Origin: an uncultured Lachnospiraceae bacterium
GTDB taxonomy: Bacteria; Bacillota; Clostridia; Lachnospirales; Lachnospiraceae
NCBI GenBank assembly: GCA_937920345.1
Contig: CALGVA010000032.1
Span: forward strand, 1 to 7,304
Direction of reading: 5' to 3'
DNA length: 7,304 nucleotides
How positions within the stretch are numbered: the first letter of the stretch is position 1; each line of letters begins with the position of its first letter. This document shows, in pieces, positions 1 through 5,756 of this stretch. Both the position numbers and the translations under genes were made by a program. The notes under the pieces were generated by a model. That model saw nothing but the letters and a program-made list of their open reading frames with translations. It was not told the origin of the DNA and did no database searches.

Positions 1-27
1 TGAAGAAAATCCTTACGGATTAACTTC

Positions 28-51
28 GGAAGAATCATAAATGATTCTTCC
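28..51. repeat. Perfect 11-bp inverted repeat with AA spacer
   Basis: The arm GGAAGAATCAT (28-38) is followed by AA (39-40) and its exact reverse complement (41-51). No T-run follows, so it is not a standard intrinsic terminator. The outer nine bases of the arms, GGAAGAATC and GATTCTTCC, recur as a second hairpin at 244-264. The 11-2-11 design with AA in the centre matches that of the unrelated-sequence palindrome at 450-473. Confidence 0.75.
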
Positions 52-136
52 ATGAATAGGAGTAAATCCTAAAGGATTGACACAGCATTGTTCAGGAGAT
101 TCAGGTTCGGTTTTGAGGGTATGTCCCTCATAAAGA

Positions 137-177
137 TAAAGACGCTTTCGAAGAGCCATGCGGCTAATTCGCAAAGC
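137..177. repeat. Direct repeat module, copy 1
   Basis: Positions 137-158 match 219-240 at 20 of 22 bases (shared core TAAAGACGCTTTCGAA, then GCCA). A second block, TAATTCGCAAAGC at 165-177, recurs exactly at 270-282. Within this copy the two blocks pair: GCTTT with AAAGC, CGAA with TTCG and AGCC with GGCT. This gives a hairpin at about 144-177 with an ATGC loop. The 13-base block sits six bases after the 22-base block. Confidence 0.65.
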
Positions 178-218
178 AGCACAGAGTAGATGATTCTGTG
201 CAGAGAATTACGAAACAG

Positions 219-282
219 TAAAGACGCTTTCGAACGGCCAGTGGGAAGAATCGAAGATTCTTCCGTGGTTAATTCGCAAAGC
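219..282. repeat. Direct repeat module, copy 2, with inserted hairpin
   Basis: This copy carries the same 22-base block (219-240, two mismatches to copy 1) and the same 13-base block (270-282). The two blocks are 29 bases apart here instead of six. The extra sequence contains the perfect hairpin GGAAGAATC-GAA-GATTCTTCC at 244-264. Either a small palindrome was inserted here or copy 1 lost it. The 13-base block is also the 5' part of the hairpin that ends just before the tRNA. Confidence 0.65.
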
Positions 283-293
283 GAATTTACCAC
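265..293 (+). repeat. Hairpin abutting the tRNA-Asn 5' end
   Basis: GTGGTTAATTCGC (265-277) pairs with GCGAATTTACCAC (281-293) across an AAA loop, 12 of 13 pairs with one T-T mismatch (270/288). It ends only two bases before the first base of the tRNA. In a precursor transcript it would be a stable helix right next to the RNase P cleavage site. Its 5' arm can alternatively pair with CGCTTTCGAA at 226-234, so two folds of the leader are possible. Confidence 0.65.
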
Positions 294-295
294 AA

Positions 296-367
296 TCCTC
301 GATAGCTCAATGGTAGAGCACGCGGCTGTTAACCGCGGGGTTGTAGGTTCGAGCCCTACTCGGGGAG
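296..367 (+). tRNA. tRNA-Asn (anticodon GTT)
   Basis: A full cloverleaf can be drawn. The acceptor stem is 296-302 with 360-366 (one T-G wobble). The D-arm is 305-308/316-319 with GG in the loop. The anticodon stem is 321-325/333-337 with loop CTGTTAA, so the anticodon GTT is at 328-330. The variable loop has five bases, and the T-arm is 343-347/355-359 with loop TTCGAGC. The discriminator is G367, as expected for asparagine tRNAs. CCA is not encoded; the next bases are TTG, so CCA must be added after transcription. No clear promoter was found immediately upstream, so the gene may be transcribed from further upstream, through the palindrome cluster. Confidence 0.97.
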
Positions 368-375
368 TTGAATAT

Positions 376-410
376 AGTCCGTAAACATTAATGTTTGCGG
401 ACTTTTTTCT
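376..410 (+). terminator. Intrinsic terminator after tRNA-Asn
   Basis: AGTCCGTAAACAT (376-388) pairs with ATGTTTGCGGACT (391-403), 13 pairs including one T-G, with a very short loop. A run of six T (403-408) follows, then CTT. It lies nine bases after the tRNA and should end its transcript, separating it from the glycosidase gene. Confidence 0.92.
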
Positions 411-422
411 TATTGAAATTTA

Positions 423-428
423 TATAAT
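423..428 (+). promoter_or_regulatory. Probable -10 box of the GH3 promoter
   Basis: This is a perfect TATAAT. The expected -35 position (about 399-405) falls in the terminator's T-rich end and shows no good TTGACA match, so the promoter may be weak or activator-dependent. Transcription would start near 435, leaving a leader of about 113 nt before the chosen start codon at 549. Confidence 0.5.
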
Positions 429-449
429 CTCTGAACAGCGGAGGGAAAA

Positions 450-473
450 GATTGAAAATTAAAATTTTCAATC
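450..473 (+). repeat. Perfect 11-bp hairpin in the GH3 leader
   Basis: GATTGAAAATT (450-460), then AA, then the exact reverse complement (463-473). It would lie about 15 nt into the transcript if the promoter at 423-428 is right. It has no T-run behind it. It may protect the 5' end, serve as a protein-binding dyad, or be part of a dispersed repeat together with the helices that follow directly. Confidence 0.75.
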
Positions 474-474
474 G

Positions 475-535
475 CGAGATTTGTGTCTGCGCGTTGCTTG
501 CCACAAACTCGTTTATGCGCAAAAAGCAGCGCAGA
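475..535 (+). promoter_or_regulatory. Structured leader with two interlocked helices
   Basis: Helix A pairs 475-485 (CGAG, bulged A, then TTTGTG) with 502-511, ten pairs. Helix B pairs TCTGCGC (486-492) with GCGCAGA (529-535) and TGCTT (495-499) with AAGCA (524-528), twelve pairs with a two-base bulge. The 5' arm of B lies inside the loop of A, which is pseudoknot topology. With no linker between the 5' arms, both helices can hardly form fully at once, so they should compete. Helix B ends three bases before the GGAG at 539-542, so the choice of fold could affect translation. I recognise no known riboswitch class. A dispersed repeat is the alternative. Confidence 0.5.
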
Positions 536-548
536 AATGGAGAAAGCT

Positions 549-2978
549 ATGGAAAAGCAGAATATTTTCAGGGAGCTGGTGGAAGAATCCATTGTGCTGT
601 TAAAAAATGAAGACGGTGTGCTGCCACTTAAGGAGAAGCAAAAAGCTGCCTTTTTTGGAAGGGCGCAGATGGAGACTTTTTTCTCAGGAAACGGCTCCGG
701 TGCCGCTAAGGTAATGGAGAACAAAAACCTCTTGATGGAATGTGAGAGAAAGGGAATCTGCGCCGTTTCGGAACTGAAAACATTCTATCAGGAACAACAG
801 GAAAAAGCACAGGAGAAGTCTGCGATAGACGGAACTGATTTTAACAATGCCGGCCACTTAACCAGCGGTTTTATGTATGAAATATTCGGCAGATATCAGG
901 CACCGTGTGAAGAGTATGATGTGCCTGATGAACTGGTGAAGCTGGCGGGGAAACAGACTGATACAGCAATTTTTGTGGTGGGAAGGAATTCAGGGGGAGA
1001 GGAATGTGACCGGCATTTGGAGGCGGATTATTATCTGACCTTGTCGGAGGAGAAACTACTTGGCAGAATATGTGATGTGTTTGAGAAAATAATTGTTATT
1101 TTGAATATTAACGGTTTGATCGATCTTGGCTGGCTGGAAAAATATCCGGCGGTACAGGGTTTGCTTTTTATGGGGATTCCCGGTGAAGAAGGCTGCGGGG
1201 CAATGGCAAATATCCTTGTGGGGGAAGTAAACCCGTCCGGAAAGCTTTCGGTATCTATTGCCGCAAAGTATGAGGATTATCCTGCAGCCGGATATTTTAC
1301 ATGGGATAAAGAGAAGCCGGAACATATTCTGACCTATGAAAGTTATGGGCTGAATGCCAAAGAGAATGGAAGCACCGGTTATGAAAAAAGTCCTGTGACA
1401 TTTTATCATGAAGATATTTATGTCGGATACCGTTATTTTGACAGCTTCAATAAGGAGGTGCTGTTCCCGTTTGGCTACGGGCTTTCCTATTCCGGGTTTG
1501 ATATGCGACCGATTCAGTTTCTACAGGGGCATGACAGAATAGAACTGATTATGGAAGTTACCAATACGGGAACCTGTGCGGGTAAAGAGACAGTGCAGGT
1601 ATACCTGTCATGTCTGAATACGGCAAGTGAAAGACCGGTGCAGGAATTGAAGGGGTTTGAGAAAACAAAGCTGTTAAAACCCGGAGAGCGTGAGGAAATA
1701 CATATTGAGATACCGGTCAGGGAACTGGCGTGTTATGTGGAGGCGAATGCGGCGTATATCGTTGAAAAAGGAACTTATCGGTTTCTGGCAGGCAATTCAT
1801 CAAGAGACACACAGTCTGTAGGGGAGATCTGTATAGAGGAAGACATTCTGACGGAGCAGTGTGTCAACAGGCTTGAGGTAAAAGAGTGCAATGTGGATAA
1901 GCTGCATTTCCTGTCAAAAGACACGACGAAAGCAGAGAGAAAACGACAAAGCGGAAAAGATGGCGGAAAAGGAGCGGAAAATTCTTTTATAGAAAAGCTT
2001 ACCTGCGATGATCAGGAAGATATGATCGATGCAAGAGTCGAGGAGCTGTCTGACAGAGAACTGGCAGCGCTTTGTGTCGGATATGGTTCAGGGCTGCCTT
2101 TTCCGGATCTATGTGACCAGGATGAGCCGAAAACGATTTTTGATGAGCATGGAAAGCCATTGACAACGAACAGCCATCCGGTCGGAACGAGCGGATATGT
2201 ATCACCCGCAATAGAGGCAAAGGGAATCAATTCTGTTTTCTACAAAGACGGACCGGCGGGGATCGGTACGGGCGCATGGCCTGCGCAGATGCTGACTTCC
2301 TGTGCATTTAACAAGGAACTCTGGCATAGATTCGGAGACGAGGCGGGAAAAGCTTGTGAAGAACAGCAGGTGGATGTGTGGCTGGCACCGGCGGTGAATA
2401 TGCAGCGGCATCCATTATGCGGGCGAAACTTTGAGTATTTTTCTGAAGACCCGTATCTGACCGGAGTGTGCGCATGCCAGATTACGAAAGGCGTACAGGA
2501 AAATCACAGGGTCTGCGTATGTCCGAAGCATTTTGCAGTCAATGAGCAGGAGACATATCGGAGAGGAAGCGCTAAGAAGAATTATGATGCAGTGGACTCT
2601 CTGCTTACAGAGCGCGCAGCAAGGGAAATTTATCTGAAACCATTTGAAATGCTGGTCAGGGATGCGGGCATATCTTTTCTGATGACATCATTTAACAAGA
2701 TTAACGGAACATTTGCCGGAGGAAACAAAGATCTATGCACCCGTATTCTGAGAGAAGAATGGGGATTTGAAGGGGTTGTTGTGACGGACTGGGGCGATAT
2801 GGATATGGTTGTGGATGGCGGTGATGCCATTGCCGCCGGCAATGATATTGTAATGCCGGGAGGACCGCCGGTCATCGGACAGATCTGGAAAGCATATGAG
2901 GAGGGGCAGATCGGCCGTTATGAGATGGAGCGGACGGTAACCAGGCTGCTAAAGGCTATCGGGAAGTGCAGAAAATAG
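549..2978 (+). CDS. Domain-permuted GH3 beta-glucosidase-type glycosidase
   Basis: This is an 809-aa glycoside hydrolase of family 3. It probably removes terminal beta-linked glucose (or a related sugar) from oligosaccharides in the cytoplasm, since no signal peptide or membrane segment is seen. The domain order is reversed compared with most GH3 enzymes. The GH3 C-domain comes first (about 8-310, opening with EESIVLLKNEDGVLPL and closing with PFGYGLSYS at 307-315). A fibronectin-III-like domain follows (about 325-421), then a charged linker (about 422-490), and last the catalytic (alpha/beta)8 N-domain (about 490-800). Catalytic-domain landmarks are D567 (KDGPAG), R626 (GRNFEYFSEDP), K660-H661 (PKHFAVNEQE) and the nucleophile D747 (VVTDWGDM). 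E151 or E152 in SGGEECDR is the likely acid/base. Permuted enzymes of this type are known from Ruminococcus albus and Butyrivibrio fibrisolvens. The start at 549 is chosen for GGAG at 539-542, six bases away. The frame stays open to a GTG at 483 and an ATG at 537, but both lie in or against the structured leader. Exact substrate (glucoside, xyloside or arabinoside) cannot be told. Confidence 0.93.
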   Translation: MEKQNIFRELVEESIVLLKNEDGVLPLKEKQKAAFFGRAQMETFFSGNGSGAAKVMENKNLLMECERKGICAVSELKTFYQEQQEKAQEKSAIDGTDFNNAGHLTSGFMYEIFGRYQAPCEEYDVPDELVKLAGKQTDTAIFVVGRNSGGEECDRHLEADYYLTLSEEKLLGRICDVFEKIIVILNINGLIDLGWLEKYPAVQGLLFMGIPGEEGCGAMANILVGEVNPSGKLSVSIAAKYEDYPAAGYFTWDKEKPEHILTYESYGLNAKENGSTGYEKSPVTFYHEDIYVGYRYFDSFNKEVLFPFGYGLSYSGFDMRPIQFLQGHDRIELIMEVTNTGTCAGKETVQVYLSCLNTASERPVQELKGFEKTKLLKPGEREEIHIEIPVRELACYVEANAAYIVEKGTYRFLAGNSSRDTQSVGEICIEEDILTEQCVNRLEVKECNVDKLHFLSKDTTKAERKRQSGKDGGKGAENSFIEKLTCDDQEDMIDARVEELSDRELAALCVGYGSGLPFPDLCDQDEPKTIFDEHGKPLTTNSHPVGTSGYVSPAIEAKGINSVFYKDGPAGIGTGAWPAQMLTSCAFNKELWHRFGDEAGKACEEQQVDVWLAPAVNMQRHPLCGRNFEYFSEDPYLTGVCACQITKGVQENHRVCVCPKHFAVNEQETYRRGSAKKNYDAVDSLLTERAAREIYLKPFEMLVRDAGISFLMTSFNKINGTFAGGNKDLCTRILREEWGFEGVVVTDWGDMDMVVDGGDAIAAGNDIVMPGGPPVIGQIWKAYEEGQIGRYEMERTVTRLLKAIGKCRK

Positions 2979-3015
2979 TAGCCCGGATCGTTCCTGCGGA
3001 TTCCATTATGGATTT

Positions 3016-3050
3016 ACCCGCATATAATATTGACATAAAAACAGGCGGGT
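3016..3050. promoter_or_regulatory. Dyad flanking the kinase -35 box (possible operator)
   Basis: ACCCGC (3016-3021) and its exact reverse complement GCGGGT (3045-3050) bracket the -35 hexamer and lie about 29 bp apart centre to centre, close to three helical turns. The right arm touches the -10 box. A similar pair (GCACCCG/CGGGTGC) brackets promoter-like sequence at 7183-7234, and the heptamer GCGGGTG is common to both. Only the sequence symmetry is seen; binding by a repressor is inference. Confidence 0.3.
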
Positions 3051-3057
3051 GTATAAT
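3030..3057 (+). promoter_or_regulatory. Consensus sigma-70/SigA promoter of the kinase gene
   Basis: TTGACA at 3030-3035 and TATAAT at 3052-3057 are separated by 16 bases, and both hexamers are perfect. Transcription should start at about 3064-3066, giving a leader of roughly 57 nt. This gives the kinase and lipoprotein their own transcription start, independent of the glycosidase. A strength this close to consensus suggests control by a repressor or constitutive expression. Confidence 0.85.
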
Positions 3058-3121
3058 AATTTTGCACCGGCATAAGGTTTGCTCCGGTAATCTTAGTGAT
3101 GAAAATAATATGGAGATTGTA

Positions 3122-5698
3122 ATGAGGAAAAAACAGGACGGGAAAAAGATGAATAAAGGAGTCTCCTTGTTTCTTTCCATTATTTTGGTTTTTTGCTTTC
3201 TGGCGGGAGTTGTGTTTTCTGTATCTTATAAGATTTCTAAGGAGATGTCCGCGGCAGCCATTCAAAATTTAAGCGAGAGTCTGGATTTGATCAAAAGTAC
3301 CATAGAGGCGATTCTGAATAACGAGGCAGAGTATCAAAAGCTTATGGCGCAGGAACTTGCGGAAGTGGAAAATCCGGCGGAGCATATTACTTATTATCGT
3401 GAAAGCGAGATAATGGTTAAAATTTCCCTGATTCTTGCGGGAGAGACAGAAGGCATTTCCAATACAGGAGAGGTATTTACGGAGGAGGAACTTGAATTTA
3501 CTGCGGACGGAACGGTTAATGGAGTATATATTTCCAAATCGTATTTGAACCATATGGGAACATGGGCATATACCATGAAATGCCCCATTATGAAAGACGG
3601 TCAGGAAATTGCGACATTGTATGTGGAATATATTTATGACTCGTTCGACAGGTCTCTTCCGGAAGGATTCTATAACAAAAGAGCGCTGCTCTATATCATG
3701 GATGCCAAGACAGAGCGGTTTATTCTGAAGCCGAAAGGAATGGGTGAGCGCAGCGCAGGTCATTTGAACCTGTCGGATTTCTACAGAGCAAATGAAATTA
3801 CTGAGGAGGAGATCCGGGAAGAGGTGGCGCAGTGCCTGCAGCAGGGGCGTAACATTATGTTTTACCATGATATAAGAGGTAAAAACGCGCTGAGTTATAT
3901 GTGGGCAGTAAACGGTGGGACGATCTATCTGACTGGCTATGTCCCGATTGAGGCGATCCAGCAGGAGGGAAGGACTGTAAACCAGAATATTCTGATTGTT
4001 GTTATCGTGATGTTGATTGCGTTTTTCTTATGCTGTGCTTTGTATTATTTTAACCAGAGACAGCAAAACAAAATAAGAGAAGAACGTGAGAAAGAGAGAG
4101 AAATCTATAATCAGCAGTTGGCGGAGGCACTGCAGGCAGCACAGATTGCGAGCAATTCCAAGACCACTTTTTTGTCGAATATGTCGCATGATATCAGAAC
4201 GCCGATGAATGCCGTTCTGGGTTTTACGACACTGCTTGCTAAGGATGCGGGGAACCCGGAGAAGGTAAAAGAATATACAAAGAAGATTATGGCGTCCGGG
4301 CAGCATCTGCTCAGTCTAATCAATGATATATTGGATGTATCCAAAATTGAGAGCGGCAAGGTAGTGCTGTCAATTGAGGAGTTTACATTGCATGACCTGG
4401 TATCTTCCGTAGACGCGATTATTCGTCCGATGGCACAGGCAAGGGATCAGAAATTCTTTGTAGAGGTAACAGGCATTAAGCACGAGTATCTGCTGGGTGA
4501 TGAGACAAGGGTTAATCAGATTTTGATCAACCTTCTTTCTAATGCAGTGAAATATACGCCGAAGGGCGGCAGTATCTGGTTTCGCATTATCGGGCTGAAA
4601 CAGCGTTCCAGCCAATATGAACATATCCGGATTGAAGTGGAAGACAACGGATACGGCATGACGCAGGAGTACCTGAAGACAATATTTGACGCATTTACAA
4701 GGGCTGAGAACAGTACAACAAATAAGGTTCAGGGCACGGGTCTTGGAATGGCGATCACCAAGAATATTGTAGAATTAATGGGCGGAACGATAGATGTATG
4801 CAGCGAGGTAGACAAGGGCAGCCTTTTCAGAGTTGAAATAGAGTTTCGCATACCGGAAGGACAGGCGAATAAGCAGTTCTGGAAAGAAAAGGGTATCTCC
4901 CGGATTCTGGTGGCCGACAGGGACGCTGAAACGGGTAATAATATACAGTCCCAGCTGAATGAGATGGGAATCGACGTGGATCGGGCACATACGATGGAAG
5001 AAGTAATGTCTTGCATACGGAATGTCTCTGAACAGAGTTATCAGGCGGTGCTGCTTGATATGTATTTAACGGGTTCCATGGCTGCACAGACGGTACAAAA
5101 TATCAGGGACATCCTTCCGGACACTATGCTGATTCTGCTTCGTGCAGAGTATGACACGGATGAGGCGCAGGAGATTGTTCAGACAGATCATACGGGAATG
5201 CTTGCCAAGCCGTTTTTCATATCTGCATTCAAGGAGAAGATAGCAGAGATGCAGGCAGAGGGAGAAGAGAACGATAAAACAGAAACAGTAAAAGACTGTA
5301 ATCTGGAAGGGATGAATTTCCTCGCGGCAGAAGATAATGAAATCAATGCGGAGATTCTTCGGGAGATCCTGACAATCGAGAATGCGAGCTGTGAAATTGT
5401 TGAAAACGGTAAAATGGCGGTAGAGCGGTTTATGGGCTCGGCAGAAAATGAATTTGACGCGATTCTGATGGACGTGCAGATGCCTGTTATGAACGGGTAT
5501 GACGCTACGAGAGCGATCAGAGCATTACAACGCAAGGATGCACAGGAAATACCGATCATAGCCATGACAGCCAATGCATTTGCAGAAGATGAGAAGGAAG
5601 CGTTGAAAGCAGGCATGAATGTGCATTTGGCAAAGCCGGTCAATGTGGATGTATTAAAGCAGGTAATTAAGCAGTGTACTGCAAAACGGGAAAGTTAA
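3122..5698 (+). CDS. Membrane hybrid sensor histidine kinase with two receivers
   Basis: This 858-aa protein should sense an extracellular signal and phosphorylate itself, then its receivers. A short basic N-terminus leads into TM1 (about 14-36). The extracytoplasmic sensor follows (about 38-287), of double-PAS/Cache character as judged from its layout, then TM2 (about 289-312) and a charged coiled coil (about 313-345). HisKA has H356 in FLSNMSHDIRTPMNAVLGF. HATPase has N474 (LLSNAVKYTP), D508 (DNGYGM) and GTGLG at 538-542. Receiver 1 (about 595-715) keeps D599, phospho-acceptor D646 (LLDMYL) and K696. The second acidic-pocket residue is R600, and R674 sits where Thr/Ser is expected. Receiver 2 (about 735-852) is canonical: D784 (LMDVQMP), T816, K838. 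There is no HPt domain. The start at 3122 has GGAG six bases upstream. The frame is open further upstream, but that part lies before the promoter's start site. The downstream lipoprotein is probably co-transcribed and may supply the ligand. The phosphotransfer partner is not in the window. Confidence 0.93.
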   Translation: MRKKQDGKKMNKGVSLFLSIILVFCFLAGVVFSVSYKISKEMSAAAIQNLSESLDLIKSTIEAILNNEAEYQKLMAQELAEVENPAEHITYYRESEIMVKISLILAGETEGISNTGEVFTEEELEFTADGTVNGVYISKSYLNHMGTWAYTMKCPIMKDGQEIATLYVEYIYDSFDRSLPEGFYNKRALLYIMDAKTERFILKPKGMGERSAGHLNLSDFYRANEITEEEIREEVAQCLQQGRNIMFYHDIRGKNALSYMWAVNGGTIYLTGYVPIEAIQQEGRTVNQNILIVVIVMLIAFFLCCALYYFNQRQQNKIREEREKEREIYNQQLAEALQAAQIASNSKTTFLSNMSHDIRTPMNAVLGFTTLLAKDAGNPEKVKEYTKKIMASGQHLLSLINDILDVSKIESGKVVLSIEEFTLHDLVSSVDAIIRPMAQARDQKFFVEVTGIKHEYLLGDETRVNQILINLLSNAVKYTPKGGSIWFRIIGLKQRSSQYEHIRIEVEDNGYGMTQEYLKTIFDAFTRAENSTTNKVQGTGLGMAITKNIVELMGGTIDVCSEVDKGSLFRVEIEFRIPEGQANKQFWKEKGISRILVADRDAETGNNIQSQLNEMGIDVDRAHTMEEVMSCIRNVSEQSYQAVLLDMYLTGSMAAQTVQNIRDILPDTMLILLRAEYDTDEAQEIVQTDHTGMLAKPFFISAFKEKIAEMQAEGEENDKTETVKDCNLEGMNFLAAEDNEINAEILREILTIENASCEIVENGKMAVERFMGSAENEFDAILMDVQMPVMNGYDATRAIRALQRKDAQEIPIIAMTANAFAEDEKEALKAGMNVHLAKPVNVDVLKQVIKQCTAKRES

Positions 5699-5756
5699 GT
5701 AAAATGCATAAATATAGAAAATTCTAGAACTTTATTCTCTTGAACATGGAGGCGCT
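5699..5756 (+). other. Short kinase-lipoprotein gap with ribosome binding site
   Basis: The gap is 58 bp and AT-rich. It contains a small palindrome (TAGAA-AA-TTCTA, 5715-5726) with no T-run right after it and no convincing promoter, so the two flanking genes are probably one operon. GGAGG at 5748-5752 lies four bases before the ATG at 5757. This spacing is short but strong enough to support that start. Confidence 0.6.

Larger units (their letters stand above)
1..293. repeat. Palindrome-rich intergenic region upstream of tRNA-Asn
   Basis: No convincing protein gene is seen in this stretch. The open frames here have no ribosome binding site, are made of repeats, and one runs through the tRNA. 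What it holds is a near-continuous series of inverted repeats: 2-27 (GAAG/CTTC outside AATCC/GGATT), 28-51, 65-78 (AATCCT/AGGATT, AA between), 114-130 (TGAGGG/CCCTCA), 144-177, 179-201 (GCACAGA/TCTGTGC), 244-264 and 265-293. Several arms share vocabulary: AATCC/GGATT occurs twice, GGAAGAATC/GATTCTTCC twice, and CGCTTTCGAA and AATTCGCAAAGC twice each. This looks like a nest of species-specific intergenic repeats, or a long structured RNA. I do not recognise a named family. Confidence 0.6.
2979..3121 (+). promoter_or_regulatory. Intergenic region with kinase promoter and 5' leader
   Basis: After the GH3 stop codon there is no hairpin with a T-run, so read-through into the kinase gene is possible. 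The region contains a consensus promoter (3030-3057), a six-base dyad around its -35 box (3016-3021/3045-3050), and a small hairpin at the start of the expected transcript (ACCGG 3066-3070 with CCGGT 3084-3088). A second TATAAT at 3023-3028 has no good -35 partner. Confidence 0.6.

Noticed and set aside
77..105. TTGACA at 77-82 as promoter for tRNA-Asn
   Set aside because: The expected -10 position reads TTCAGG or TCAGGT, with no acceptable TATAAT match at 16-18 bases.
69..293. Open frame on the - strand in the palindrome cluster
   Set aside because: Its codons are inverted-repeat arms, no ribosome binding site is seen, and the product resembles no family I know.
1..293. CRISPR-like array
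   Set aside because: The repeats are few, uneven in spacing and mostly palindromic units of different sequence. There are no regular spacers and no cas genes.
190..384. Open frame on the + strand running through the tRNA-Asn
   Set aside because: It overlaps the whole tRNA, is built from repeat sequence and has no ribosome binding site.
483..548. Upstream GTG start (483) or ATG (537) for the GH3 protein, adding 22 or 4 residues
   Set aside because: The extra residues come from the structured leader. GGAG at 539-542 fits the ATG at 549, and the family-typical N-terminus begins just after it.
1056..1409. Long open frames on the - strand inside the three large genes (for example here and at 3269-3868)
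   Set aside because: They lie opposite well-supported coding sequence, have no start signals, and their products look like no known protein.
2966..3121. Longer kinase start overlapping the end of the GH3 gene
   Set aside because: This part contains the consensus promoter and its start site. ATG 3122 has a well-placed GGAG and is followed by a normal basic stretch and membrane segment.
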